A DNA stretch of 64,000 nucleotides. Origin: Bradyrhizobium sp. LMTR 3. GTDB taxonomy: Bacteria; Pseudomonadota; Alphaproteobacteria; Rhizobiales; Xanthobacteraceae. The position numbers and the translations under genes are program-made. Below, one piece after another: positions 26,887 through 35,018 of this stretch; position 1 is the stretch's first letter, and every line of letters begins with the position of its first letter. The stretch is from assembly GCF_001693485.1 (NCBI RefSeq), contig NZ_MAXC01000055.1, forward strand, positions 124,001 to 188,000, written 5' to 3'. The notes beneath the pieces are model-generated. The model ran no database searches. It saw nothing but the letters and a program-made list of their open reading frames with translations, and had not been told where the DNA came from.

Positions 26887-27930
26887 TCACCGCTGGCTGC
26901 TCGCGATGGCCGCCGCATCCGGCGGTAGTTTCTTCAGGAAAGCAGGCCATTCCGGCTTTGGTCCGCCATCAAGGCGAACATAGCCTACCCCCCGCACGCC
27001 GGTCTTGACCTGCTCAATGTGTTTGCGCACGAGCTCGGCGGGCACGGCGATCTTGACGCGGAACATGAGTTTCTCGCGCTCGCTGGACGTCTCGACCTGC
27101 TTGGGCGTGAATTGCGACTCGGGAGAAACGAAGCTCACGGTCCCAGGCACGGCGAAGTCCAGGATGTCGAGCTTGATCCGCGCCTCGCTGCCAATATTGA
27201 CGCGATGCGCCTGACCGGAAGGCAGAAAGATTTCCATGTAGACGTCGGCAAGATTGACGAGGGTCAGAACCTTTCCGCCGGCACTGAGCACCTCGCCCGG
27301 TTCGGCGAGACGAAACAGGACGCGCCCGATGGTCGGCGCCTTGAGGACGCAATCACCGATTTGAGTCTGAATTTCCTGGACGCCCGCCTGGGCCGCATCG
27401 ACAGCGCGCTGCCTCGATACAAGCGTCGCTTCGGCCGCCTTGAGCACTGCCTTGGCGACATCGCGCTGGCTGATCCGCGTGTCATGAAGCGCTTGGGTGA
27501 CCGCGCCTTTTTCGACCAGACTAGCCGATCGATGAACTTCCTGCTCCGTCAATGTAAGCTGCGCCTTCGCCTGGGCAATGAAAGCTTCTGCCGCGGCGAC
27601 TTGGCTTTCGGCGCTTGCCACGTCAGCTTTGGCGCGCAATAGCTGCGCCTGGAGTTGTGAGGTGTCGATTTGCGCGACGACCTGTCCGGGTTGGACCAGG
27701 TCTCCCTCCCTGGCGAAGATGTCCGAGACGCGGCCGGGGATTTTCGTTGAGACGTCCACCTGTACGGCTTCAACCCGACCGTTGCCCAAAGCAATCTCTT
27801 TGGGGATTGCGTCGACACCGGTGCGGCTGAACAGAGAATAGTAAGCCACGCCACCCGCTATCGCGACAGCGATGAGGGTGGCGGCGATGAGGCGATAACC
27901 AAGTTTCTGAACAACGGATGCGAGGGGCAT
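26887..27930 (-). CDS. HlyD-family membrane fusion protein (YhiI-like)
   Basis: A 347-residue periplasmic adaptor with one N-terminal membrane anchor (residues 10-32). The biotinyl-lipoyl half-motifs are DVSTKIPGRVSDIFAREGD and CVLKAPTIGRVLFRLAEPGE, and a long Ala-rich coiled-coil hairpin (about 90-200) lies between them. It is the first gene of the exporter operon. No outer-membrane TolC gene is nearby. A FixK/FNR box sits 33 bp upstream, so this exporter is probably induced at low oxygen. The exported compound is unknown. Confidence 0.9.
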   Translation of the reverse strand: MPLASVVQKLGYRLIAATLIAVAIAGGVAYYSLFSRTGVDAIPKEIALGNGRVEAVQVDVSTKIPGRVSDIFAREGDLVQPGQVVAQIDTSQLQAQLLRAKADVASAESQVAAAEAFIAQAKAQLTLTEQEVHRSASLVEKGAVTQALHDTRISQRDVAKAVLKAAEATLVSRQRAVDAAQAGVQEIQTQIGDCVLKAPTIGRVLFRLAEPGEVLSAGGKVLTLVNLADVYMEIFLPSGQAHRVNIGSEARIKLDILDFAVPGTVSFVSPESQFTPKQVETSSEREKLMFRVKIAVPAELVRKHIEQVKTGVRGVGYVRLDGGPKPEWPAFLKKLPPDAAAIASSQR

Positions 27931-27963
27931 GAGTCGTATCTACTTACGCGGCGTCTTCCAACG

Positions 27964-27977
27964 TTGATCGATGTCAA
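27964..27977. promoter_or_regulatory. FixK/FNR box TTGATCGATGTCAA
   Basis: It matches TTGA-N6-TCAA and lies 33 bp upstream of the HlyD-family start at 27930. The remainder of the 27931-28238 gap (308 bp) shows no gene. Confidence 0.7.
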
Positions 27978-28238
27978 AAGACCACACGATTTGACGCCGC
28001 CGACTATCTCGACACCGAAGAGCGTCAGGAGGCAGTCGGTCATCTTTGTTGCTGTCCATGGTCCCGAAGATTCGTCCGTGAACCGCCTGAACCTCCGGCT
28101 ATGAGATCGTTCCGTGCATGCTGGCCCAACTCCAAACCATCCAGTGGGAACGAAGCGATAGAACAACTCAATACCGCCAAGTAGAATTAGAACGACCCGT
28201 CCATCGCGGGCACAATCTGGATGAAGCCTTGACTAAGA

Positions 28239-29264
28239 CTAGTGTCGTTCAGCTTCAGCCTCTTGTTCCAACTGCAAGATGCGCGCTCGTAAGGCGTCGA
28301 ACGTCTCCTCAGCCGCCTCGCTGAACAGCGGATCCTGATGATTAGTCAAGGCAGACGCGATCTCATTCCAATCCTGAGGCTCCAAAGCCTCGAGGGCGGC
28401 GGGAAAGAAATCACGATCTTCCATCATGATGTGGTGCCGCTCATGGTCTATGAAATCACGAACGATGTGATCCACATTCTGCCGAAGGACCTCACGATCC
28501 GCGAGGACACCGTCGACCGCTTGAGCGACGCGGCGCAACCGCTCAGCCCCTTTTTGGTGCTCTAGTGCGAGGTCACCGACTTTGGCGGCCGCAGCGGGAT
28601 CGCGAAGTTCTAGCTTGGCGAAGACCAAGTCTTCCTGGGGATGATGATACACCTCCGGATAAATTTCGAAATAGCTAATGATCGCGCGAATAACCTCGTA
28701 GTCGGGGCGGCCCCCGCGATCGAATATCTCGAGTTCGCGCTCAAGAACAACGAGCAGCGCCTCAATGTTGCGATGCTCTCGGGATAAACGCTCAATGATC
28801 GCCATGGCCTCCAATGAACCATTGAGAAAGGCGTTCCGATCCTTATCGACGCTCCCGATGTCGTCCCGCAGCTTCGCCCTTTCAAGCTCTACGAGATCAC
28901 CGCAGCCCTCGCAGGCAAATTGCGTTTCGTTCTCGTAGTCATCGCCCGAAGAATGAGAGCGATTAACGTCAGCATTGTCCTGAGTTGCCACCGCGTCGCC
29001 GAACATGGCACAGTGGGGACAATAACGATCAGCGGCTTTGCTGAGTTGGCGTACAAACTCCTTACGAAGGACTTCTCCTTGCCAAGCCGTGCCGTCGCTC
29101 TTGACGAGCTTTCTGGCCCGCGCAACAGCATGGCTTTCAGCAGCGTCGTCACCGATACGGATCGTCACGCCCAAGTGGAAGGGGCACACCGCTATGGCAT
29201 GGGTGGTTTCCAGCGCGAAATGCACGGCGGAACTGAGATCATCCGCGTAGCTGTTTACGGACAT
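28239..29264 (-). CDS. Zinc-ribbon / hemerythrin fusion protein
   Basis: A 341-residue protein. Residues 1-90 form a small domain (HFALETTHAIAVCPFH, DRYCPHCAMFG). Together with CEGCGD at about 118-122 it supplies two Cys pairs (CPHC, CEGC) that could bind zinc. Residues about 150-320 are a hemerythrin HHE four-helix bundle: His164 (SREHRNIEAL), a YHHPQEDLVF motif near 206-215, and FIDHERHHIMMEDRDFFP. Di-iron hemerythrin domains sense or bind O2, NO or iron. I see no signal peptide, so it is cytoplasmic. It lies in the hypoxia island but no FixK box is evident in its upstream 80 bp. Confidence 0.8.
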   Translation of the reverse strand: MSVNSYADDLSSAVHFALETTHAIAVCPFHLGVTIRIGDDAAESHAVARARKLVKSDGTAWQGEVLRKEFVRQLSKAADRYCPHCAMFGDAVATQDNADVNRSHSSGDDYENETQFACEGCGDLVELERAKLRDDIGSVDKDRNAFLNGSLEAMAIIERLSREHRNIEALLVVLERELEIFDRGGRPDYEVIRAIISYFEIYPEVYHHPQEDLVFAKLELRDPAAAAKVGDLALEHQKGAERLRRVAQAVDGVLADREVLRQNVDHIVRDFIDHERHHIMMEDRDFFPAALEALEPQDWNEIASALTNHQDPLFSEAAEETFDALRARILQLEQEAEAERH

Positions 29265-29720
29265 GTGATCCTCCTGCTCAGATCACGGAATGCCAAGGAG
29301 GTCGAGCCCCCACCCTCAACAGCATTCGGCAGACAGGTTCTTCGGCTACACCGCTTTTCCTAGCGCGCTACGGCAACCGTGTTCTTGATGTAACGCAAAG
29401 GAACTCCACATTGATCAGCGGCTCGTCCAGGGACGAACCCTGCTGGACCATCGTGCTTTGCTCGAGTCCTGCGAACGACCAGTACGCAAGCCGCTGACCG
29501 CCGGCGCTCCAGTCAGTCGGGCCGCCGAAGCGCTGACTTGAACAATCGCAAGGATTTTCCATCTGAACGCCTCGTCCATCGATCGCCTCCCATGCTGGTA
29601 ACCATTCCGCTTGGCCACCGGTGGAACGGGGTAGCTTTGAGCTATCTCAACGTTTCCTGCGCTGCAATGAGACATTTTGAAGTTTGTGCGTGAGTCAGAC
29701 ATTCGCCTAAGGCGTGCTCG
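29265..29720. other. Intergenic region between divergent genes
   Basis: About 450 bp. A 64-codon frame at 29368-29562 on the minus strand has no ribosome site or recognisable motif and is not called. The right part holds a FixK/FNR-type box at 29637. Confidence 0.4.
29637..29650. promoter_or_regulatory. FixK/FNR-type box TTGAGCTATCTCAA
   Basis: A perfect palindrome with TTGAG arms, fitting TTGA-N6-TCAA. It lies 88 bp upstream of the membrane-protein ATG at 29739 (70 bp from the alternative GTG at 29721). Confidence 0.6.
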
Positions 29721-29738
29721 GTGAGCACGAATAGTGCA

Positions 29739-30353
29739 ATGGACGCCTACCTGCTGCTGCGCTTTGCCCATCTGCTCGGCCTCATGCTTATGTCGGCCGG
29801 CCTCGTCGGCGTATTCGTCTCTGATATGCGTTCGCGCCAAGTGCGCGACCTGAACCTTTTCGCGCAGGCGGTGACCCTGATCGCCGTGTTCTACGATGGG
29901 CTAGTCGTTCCAGGGGCGCTCCTTCTGCTCGCCAGCGGCACGTGGCTGATCGTCTCCTACCATGGTGGATGGGACTTTCTGAGTGTTCCGTGGCTTGCCG
30001 GAATGGTCTTTCTCTTCGCCTTCGAATTCGTTGAGGGGAACACGATCACGCGCCTCTACTTCATGCGGCTGCGGCGTCTGACGCGCCAGGCAATCGCTGC
30101 AGGAGGAGTGACCGCAGAGCTTGCGCGAGCGCGCAGCGAGCAGCTCGCGTCGTTCACGCATTTCTTGGACATTCCGATACTGGTGGTGATTGTCTCGCTT
30201 GGAGCACTTCGACCAAGCGACTGGATGCAGTTCGTCTGGGCGACCGCGCTCGCGGTGGCGATCGCTTCGGGACTGAACTACGCAATCCCGCGCATATATC
30301 CCTGGAGCGGCGAGGATCGACCGCCCGCCGAAACCCCAAACAGCTTAACCTAG
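29739..30353 (+). CDS. DUF2269-like integral membrane protein
   Basis: A 204-residue protein with about five to six membrane helices (LLLRFAHLLGLMLMSAGLVG, LFAQAVTLIAVFYDGLVVPG, MVFLFAFEFVEGN, FTHFLDIPILVVIVSLGALR, WATALAVAIASGLN). Buried His and polar residues in the first helices resemble the DUF2269/CopD-like families. A GTG at 29721 in frame would add six residues. The FixK-type box upstream and the c-type cytochromes just downstream suggest a respiratory or redox role, but no function is established. Confidence 0.65.
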   Translation: MDAYLLLRFAHLLGLMLMSAGLVGVFVSDMRSRQVRDLNLFAQAVTLIAVFYDGLVVPGALLLLASGTWLIVSYHGGWDFLSVPWLAGMVFLFAFEFVEGNTITRLYFMRLRRLTRQAIAAGGVTAELARARSEQLASFTHFLDIPILVVIVSLGALRPSDWMQFVWATALAVAIASGLNYAIPRIYPWSGEDRPPAETPNSLT

Positions 30354-30450
30354 ATCCCCCACGCGCTGCCTCGTGCCACGGCTGCGGCATGAGCCAAGAG
30401 ATCAGCCTTGTCGGCCGCGCGCATGCCGCCAAACTGGGCTGTTCAAGATT

Positions 30451-30464
30451 TTGATCCTCGTCAA
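30451..30464. promoter_or_regulatory. FixK/FNR box TTGATCCTCGTCAA
   Basis: It matches TTGA-N6-TCAA and lies 58 bp upstream of the small membrane-protein ATG at 30523. It is the likely promoter of the 30523-31050 pair. Confidence 0.7.
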
Positions 30465-30522
30465 GATCACGCGCCCTCTCGAATGCGAAGCTTCATCAGA
30501 CCGCTTAGCGGGATGACGGTAA

Positions 30523-30714
30523 ATGGATCAGCCACGGCTACGGGCACGTTCCCTCAACGATCATCCGACGCCGGGGACGTCCTCGCCTCGGCAACGTCGT
30601 CGAAGCCGGCCTACCGTCTCCCGGTACGGCCATTTCCTCATCATTGGAGCGCTGCTGGTGGCGGCGGGATGGGAGATATTTCGGCTGCTGCTTGCCGTAC
30701 TCACCCTAGATTAA
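30523..30714 (+). CDS. Small single-span membrane protein
   Basis: A 63-residue protein with a basic N-terminal half and one C-terminal membrane helix (YGHFLIIGALLVAAGWEIFR, then LLLAVLTLD), the shape of small respiratory-complex subunits. It ends 12 bp before the cytochrome c gene, and its start lies at the usual distance from a FixK/FNR box. Both facts support it being real. It resembles no family I can name. Confidence 0.5.
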   Translation: MDQPRLRARSLNDHPTPGTSSPRQRRRSRPTVSRYGHFLIIGALLVAAGWEIFRLLLAVLTLD

Positions 30715-30726
30715 AGGATAGCTGTA

Positions 30727-31050
30727 ATGCGTGCATTCATCATCTCATGCCTGTTCGGCACTCTTGCTGCGGTCACGGCAGTTCAGGCACAGCACATTGG
30801 CGATCTTCGGCAAGGGCGTCAGCTTGCACTTGATGTCTGCGCCTCATGTCATGCTGTACGCGCCGGCGAGTTCCAATCCCCGCTCGCCACAGCGCCGAGC
30901 TTCGAAGAAATCGCCGACACGCCAGGGATGACCGCGGCGGCTCTTAACTTCTGGCTTACCGCCCACGTACATCGCACCATGCCGCTTCTCATTCTCTCGT
31001 CGCAACAAGTTCGTGACGTATCGACCTACATTCTGAGCCTGCGGGACTAA
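30727..31050 (+). CDS. Small periplasmic c-type cytochrome
   Basis: A 107-residue protein with a signal peptide (cleavage near VQAQ), one haem-binding CASCH and a likely axial Met in HRTMPLLILS. AAAGGA precedes the ATG. This is a class I monohaem cytochrome. It overlaps tail-to-tail by four bases with a second small cytochrome gene on the other strand. It probably shuttles electrons in low-oxygen respiration, given the upstream FixK box. Confidence 0.88.
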   Translation: MRAFIISCLFGTLAAVTAVQAQHIGDLRQGRQLALDVCASCHAVRAGEFQSPLATAPSFEEIADTPGMTAAALNFWLTAHVHRTMPLLILSSQQVRDVSTYILSLRD

Positions 31051-31370
31051 CGCTCCAAGCCCTTGATGTAGGCTACGAGATCCGTAATCTCGGAGCGCGA
31101 GAGCGAGAGGTTCGGCATGCGCGAGTGATGGGGGCTGGCGAGAAAAGTTGCGAGCGTTGTCTCGTCGAAACGTCCGCCAATCTCAGCGAAGGTAGGGACA
31201 GTGTCGGAGGCTCGTTGCTGCCCGGGCGCGATCATATGGCATTCGGCGCACCAGCGCTCGGCAAGCCGCTGGCCGTTCGCGCTATCGGCGGCCGCCGCGT
31301 TGCCCGCCGAGATCAACAGGAAGAAGATAGCGAGGCCCAGGCCCGCGCCCCCTCCACTCTCAAGCTGCAT
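31047..31370 (-). CDS. Small periplasmic c-type cytochrome
   Basis: A 107-residue protein. The ATG at 31370 has AAGGAGG upstream and begins a signal peptide (LGLAIFFLLISAGNAAAA). One haem site, CAECH, and an axial Met in SRMPNLSLS are visible. Same length and fold as the convergent cytochrome at 30727, so the two are probably related paralogues. An operator-like site lies at 31509. Confidence 0.88.
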   Translation of the reverse strand: MQLESGGGAGLGLAIFFLLISAGNAAAADSANGQRLAERWCAECHMIAPGQQRASDTVPTFAEIGGRFDETTLATFLASPHHSRMPNLSLSRSEITDLVAYIKGLER

Positions 31371-31417
31371 CGCGCCCTCCTTTCCGTCGCTCGCCAATGC
31401 GCCCATCGTTCTACTGT

Positions 31418-31477
31418 TATGACCGCGAGTTCCAGATCGCGGTCGAACGGGGCGGTTCTTATGGGCTTCCACTCCAT
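31418..31477 (-). pseudogene. Fragment of a short conserved protein
   Basis: From an ATG at 31477 the frame reads EWKPIRTAPFDRDLELAVI, which resembles the N-terminus of a small conserved rhizobial protein (WxPIxTAPFDRDLELAVI). The family-like similarity then stops, and the rest of the frame runs into the leader of the cytochrome gene. It looks like a truncated remnant. The resemblance is from memory and needs a search. Confidence 0.35.
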
Positions 31478-31508
31478 TAACAACCTAGTTGGGCGTTCGA
31501 GAGCGTAG

Positions 31509-31522
31509 TTGAGCGAAATCAA
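31509..31522. promoter_or_regulatory. FixK/FNR-type box TTGAGCGAAATCAA
   Basis: It fits TTGA-N6-TCAA. It lies 31 bp before the remnant ATG at 31477 and 138 bp before the cytochrome start at 31370, so it may drive the cytochrome through a longer leader. Confidence 0.55.
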
Positions 31523-31677
31523 TGATCTTTCCAGACTGTTGCTGTGCCGCGGCGCCGGCTGGCGACTGCTAACGGAAGGACATCGCAAGATCGGCTCCCG
31601 AAGCGAACCGCCAGACTAGTGCCCCAAAACATCTGTCGGGTTGGCTCGGACGTCGCGCAGTTGCACCGATACAGCGT

Positions 31678-31691
31678 TTGACCCAAATCAA
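31678..31691. promoter_or_regulatory. FixK/FNR box TTGACCCAAATCAA
   Basis: It matches TTGA-N6-TCAA and lies 57 bp upstream of the CBS-BON gene start at 31749, the typical spacing seen elsewhere in this window. Confidence 0.72.
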
Positions 31692-31748
31692 CGTGCTTTG
31701 CAGATCGTGGGGTATTCTGAAGTTCGCGGAATCAAAGGGAGATGCGTC

Positions 31749-32471
31749 ATGCGAGCCCGTCAGATCATGACAAAGGACGTCATTACCGTTACGCCCCACA
31801 CGACCATTCTGGATGCCGCCAACATCATGTTGCGTTGTCACGTCAGCGGCTTGCCTGTCCTGGATGTGGACGGGACGCTGCTCGGCATGGTCTCCCAAAG
31901 CGATTTCCTTCACCGCAGCGAGATCGGCACCCCGCGCCGTCGGTCCAGTTGGCTGGATATCTTTGCCGGTCCTGGTCGCGCGGCCGAAGACTTCGTCCAT
32001 GATCGTGGACGCAAGGTGGAGGATATCATGACACGCGATCCGATTACGGTCGGAGAAGAAACCCCGCTGGACGAGCTCGTGCGGCTGATGGAAAAGCACG
32101 ACATCAAACGGCTGCCGGTGATGCGTGGCAAGGCACCCGTTGGCATCGTTACGCGATCGAATTTGCTCCAGGCGGTCGCCGGCATGGCCCGCGAGATTCC
32201 GGATCCCACCGCCGATGACGATCATATCCGCGACCGCATCATGCGAACGGTCTCCGCAACAGACTGGAAGCCGGCCGGATTCCAGGTGACAGTACGAAAC
32301 GGCATCGTGCATCCGCATGGGCTGATCTTCGACGATCACTCCCGACGGGCGGCGATCGTTGCCGCCGAGAATACCGAGGGCGTCAAGGAGGTGCATGACC
32401 ATCTCTGCTTCGTCGACACCTATTCCGGCTTCTACATGGAATCGCCTGAAGACATGAAGGCCGCCAGCTGA
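31749..32471 (+). CDS. CBS-pair protein with C-terminal BON domain
   Basis: A 240-residue protein. The ATG at 31749 has GGGAG upstream. Two CBS motifs (ARQIMTKDVITVTPHTTILD and EDIMTRDPITVGEETPLDEL) form a Bateman module that binds adenine nucleotides. A BON domain follows (FQVTVRNGIVHPHGLIFDD, NTEGVKEVHDHL). It is an intact paralogue of the broken gene at 35519-36238. It is followed after 98 bp by a universal stress protein gene, a frequent partner. It is probably an energy-state sensor in hypoxia; the target is unknown. Confidence 0.88.
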   Translation: MRARQIMTKDVITVTPHTTILDAANIMLRCHVSGLPVLDVDGTLLGMVSQSDFLHRSEIGTPRRRSSWLDIFAGPGRAAEDFVHDRGRKVEDIMTRDPITVGEETPLDELVRLMEKHDIKRLPVMRGKAPVGIVTRSNLLQAVAGMAREIPDPTADDDHIRDRIMRTVSATDWKPAGFQVTVRNGIVHPHGLIFDDHSRRAAIVAAENTEGVKEVHDHLCFVDTYSGFYMESPEDMKAAS

Positions 32472-32569
32472 GCGACGGGAATGTACTCGTCATGAGATGC
32501 CCTCATGGCCACACCGCCAATGATGGCTGCGCCGCATCTCTTCGGATTGTCACTCACCGGAATTCGATC

Positions 32570-33409
32570 ATGTTCAGAAATCTGCTGGCCCACATTCCCA
32601 GCGAACGACCACCAAGACCGGTTATCGAGGGTTCGGTTTCCCTCGCTCACGCCTGGGGCGCTCATCTCGATGCATTTTCGGTCGGCTACGTGACTGCCAC
32701 TAACGTCCCGGTGGTCGCCGAAGGTGGAGCCGCGGTGGCTGCGATATTCGAAGTCGAAGGCGAACGTGCGAGAGAGCGCGCGGAGTCGCAACTAGGCGTC
32801 TTGGAGGTGGAAGCCAAAAATGCTGGGATACCCTGTTCCAGCCGCGCTCTCGTCGCCATGCCCGCCGATGCAGCGTCGATCGCCGGCGCAATGGCGCGGC
32901 TTTACGATCTCACGATCGTCCTGCAGCCGGAATTTGATCGCGAGACGTTCGACAATGCCCTTCCGCAGGAAATCCTGTTTCAGGCGGGCGGCCCGGTGTT
33001 GTTCATGCCCTACACCTTTCGCGGCGCCTTCACGGCCAGACGCATCGGAATCTGCTGGGATGGAAGCCGGCTTGCGGCGCGCGCATTACGCGATGCGATG
33101 CCGCTGCTTCGGCGGGCGGACGCGCTTACCATCATCGCCGTCGCGAACGGAGAGGCGCCGCCGGTCGAATGTACAAGCGAGCACCTGCTCCGACATCTGG
33201 CACGGGCAGGCCTTCCGGCGAGGATCGCGTCGTTCACGGCAGACCGATCAGACATTCAACCCGGCCTATTATCGATTGCAGCGGATGAAAGCCTCGACCT
33301 GCTCGTCATGGGAGGCTATGGCCATTCGCGTTTGCAGGAAATCGTCCTTGGTGGCGTCACGCGCGAAATGCTGCGGTCAATGACCGTACCAACCCTGATG
33401 TCGCACTAA
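32570..33409 (+). CDS. Universal stress protein (two-domain USP)
   Basis: A 279-residue protein starting MFRNLLAHI, with two USP modules. The second ends LLVMGGYGHSRLQEIVLGGVTREML, the G-x2-G-x9-G(S/T)-type ATP-binding signature. The C-terminal TLMSH motif resembles the USP at 51990. It lies downstream of the CBS-BON gene and two bases before a small membrane-protein gene. It is a probable stress/energy protein of the FixK regulon. Confidence 0.85.
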   Translation: MFRNLLAHIPSERPPRPVIEGSVSLAHAWGAHLDAFSVGYVTATNVPVVAEGGAAVAAIFEVEGERARERAESQLGVLEVEAKNAGIPCSSRALVAMPADAASIAGAMARLYDLTIVLQPEFDRETFDNALPQEILFQAGGPVLFMPYTFRGAFTARRIGICWDGSRLAARALRDAMPLLRRADALTIIAVANGEAPPVECTSEHLLRHLARAGLPARIASFTADRSDIQPGLLSIAADESLDLLVMGGYGHSRLQEIVLGGVTREMLRSMTVPTLMSH

Positions 33410-33411
33410 CA

Positions 33412-33588
33412 ATGGCCTGGATTGTCCGCCTTCTTCTGATGATCGCGGCGCCGATCACGGCGCTGTTTGTGGCGCGCGACGCGCTAAGCTTTGGAGTGCT
33501 CCAGACTTTCGTAGCCACGATCCTGGTTGCGGGATTTGTCGCTTTGGCCGCTGTCTGGCGCCTACGCCGCGGTGGCTGGCACCCATAG
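33412..33588 (+). CDS. Small two-helix membrane protein
   Basis: A 58-residue protein starting two bases after the USP stop. It is strongly hydrophobic with two membrane helices (WIVRLLLMIAAPITALFVAR and FVATILVAGFVALAAVW) and a basic C-terminal tail (RLRRGGWHP). The tight spacing suggests translational coupling to the USP. It belongs to no family I can name, but composition and context make it very probably real. Confidence 0.6.
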   Translation: MAWIVRLLLMIAAPITALFVARDALSFGVLQTFVATILVAGFVALAAVWRLRRGGWHP

Positions 33589-33699
33589 CGCCGCCGCGAA
33601 CGCTCCAGCCTGCTCAAGGATATTCCAGGGTGCCGCGCTGCGATCGACGGCTTCATCCTCGTTTACGGAAATCACGCCAGCAATTGACCGAGCCGCAGG

Positions 33700-34158
33700 T
33701 TATTTCACCTCCTGGCTCAAGCATCGCTCCAGAGCGGAGAGCAATTGTACCCGACCGACAATGCCGACAACTTTCCCTGCCCGCACCAGCAGCACCTGAG
33801 CGATCCGGTGATCATCCATCCTGTTAACGACGTCGTCGACGGTGGCGGTCTCGTCCAGGCATACAGGACTTCGGCTCATGACGGCATCGACCCGCAAGGC
33901 GTACATTCTCTCTCTAACCACCTGGCCCTCCTCTCTTCCGAACAACCATTCGAACCAGAACCCCTCTGGACAGCTTACTCCCAGTTCCTGACGATGCAGA
34001 AAGTCACCCTCGGAGACCAATCCAACCAGGGCACCAGCGTCGTCGATCACGGGCAAGCAACGCTGATTGGTCTCGAGCAAGAGACGCAGGTCGTCGAGCA
34101 CCGATGTGGTTGGTTTGACGGTCGCGAACGAACGTCGCATGATTTCGGTTGCCAACAT
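33700..34158 (-). CDS. CBS-domain protein
   Basis: A 152-residue protein with two CBS motifs (ATEIMRRSFATVKPTTSVLD and VDAVMSRSPVCLDETATVDD), i.e. one Bateman module, and no BON tail. The ATG at 34158 follows GAGGTGATC. The linker FWFEWLFGREEGQVVRERM resembles that in the other CBS proteins of this window. A FixK/FNR box lies 94 bp upstream. It is the third CBS protein of the island. Confidence 0.85.
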   Translation of the reverse strand: MLATEIMRRSFATVKPTTSVLDDLRLLLETNQRCLPVIDDAGALVGLVSEGDFLHRQELGVSCPEGFWFEWLFGREEGQVVRERMYALRVDAVMSRSPVCLDETATVDDVVNRMDDHRIAQVLLVRAGKVVGIVGRVQLLSALERCLSQEVK

Positions 34159-34252
34159 GATCACCTCACTGACGAGGCTAGCGAAGGCGCGGAGCGCCGC
34201 TCTCCAAATCGGGACACCTACTTCATTCTGCGAATTGCGCGGCGCGTGATGT

Positions 34253-34266
34253 TTGACCTGCATCAA
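34253..34266. promoter_or_regulatory. FixK/FNR box TTGACCTGCATCAA
   Basis: It matches TTGA-N6-TCAA, 94 bp upstream of the CBS gene start at 34158. The rest of the 34159-34574 gap holds only the terminator near 34530. Confidence 0.65.
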
Positions 34267-34515
34267 CAGGGAGCGGCAAGCGGGCGGTTCCCGATGAAAT
34301 GACCGAGTATGAAGATGCGCTGAGTTTGATCTGACGCAGAAAGCGCGGTCAGAAGCTGGAGGCGATCAAGCCCGAGAAGAAGACCTCCGTAAGAGCCGCC
34401 TGATCGCCTTGGTCATCTGATCGGTCTCACCCCGGATTGCACATGCAATCCGGGCGCGTTCATTTGGTCGAGGCCCATTTACGTCGTACCGGATATGGAT
34501 GACCACGGCACGTGA

Positions 34516-34550
34516 GAAAGCCCCAGGGCGGAACCTGGGGCCTTTCGTTT
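34516..34550. terminator. Intrinsic terminator hairpin
   Basis: The stem CCCCAGG (34521-34527) pairs with CCTGGGG (34534-34540) around a GCGGAA loop, extended by GAAAG/CTTTC. T-rich tails are present on both strands (TTTCGTTT to the right). It lies just past the stop of the minus-strand Tyr-rich gene (34575), which it probably terminates. Confidence 0.7.
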
Positions 34551-34574
34551 AGTGACTGCTTGCGAACACTGACG

Positions 34575-34891
34575 TCAGTAGCAGACCCGCACCCGGCGCC
34601 ATCTGTAACCATCCCAGACGGTACGACGCTGCCAATAGCAGCCACGATAACCGTACGGTCCATAGTAAGCCGCTGGCGGATAATAGACCGGCGCCGGATA
34701 ACCATAATAGTAAGGCGGTGGCCCCCAATATCCGCCTCCTATCGCTGCACCCACCATGGTGCCGACTGCCAATCCGCCGATGATGCCGGCCGCTGCGCGC
34801 CCATTGCGCGCGTCCGCGCTCGTCGGCGCCATCAGCGAAGCGGCCAGCAAGCCGGCTATGGCAACTGCGTTCAGTCTTTTCTCATCCTCAT
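34575..34891 (-). CDS. Gly/Tyr-rich secreted protein (N-terminal frameshift)
   Basis: The open frame has a signal-like segment (LNAVAIAGLLAASLMAPTSADA), a glycine-zipper helix (AAAGIIGGLAVGTMVGAAIGGG) and a Tyr/Pro-rich tail (YYYGYPAPVYYPPAAYYGPY) ending WRRVRVCY. No ATG opens this frame. The ATGs at 34891 and 34885 lie in another frame and would join it if the A4 run at 34877-34880 had one more A, giving a standard signal peptide. A FixK/FNR box lies 59 bp upstream of 34891, which supports that start. It is probably an envelope protein of the hypoxia regulon. Confidence 0.6.
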
Positions 34892-34950
34892 CCGAGCATT
34901 CTCCTGACCAACAACACGCGGGAATGTTATCGGCGGGAACCGACGTGAGC

Positions 34951-34964
34951 TTGCGCAAGATCAA
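34951..34964. promoter_or_regulatory. FixK-type box TTGCGCAAGATCAA
   Basis: It fits TTGC-N6-TCAA, 59 bp upstream of the reconstructed start (34891) of the Tyr-rich secreted protein. Confidence 0.55.
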
Positions 34965-35018
34965 ACTGACGGCGCGTTGTCGGAGCTAGGTTTGCAGCGC
35001 ATTCAATGCCGACGAATA

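Noticed and set aside
34325..34338. Possible FixK box TTGATCTGACGCAG
   Set aside because: The right half-site is broken (GCAG for GCAA) and no gene starts at a suitable distance.
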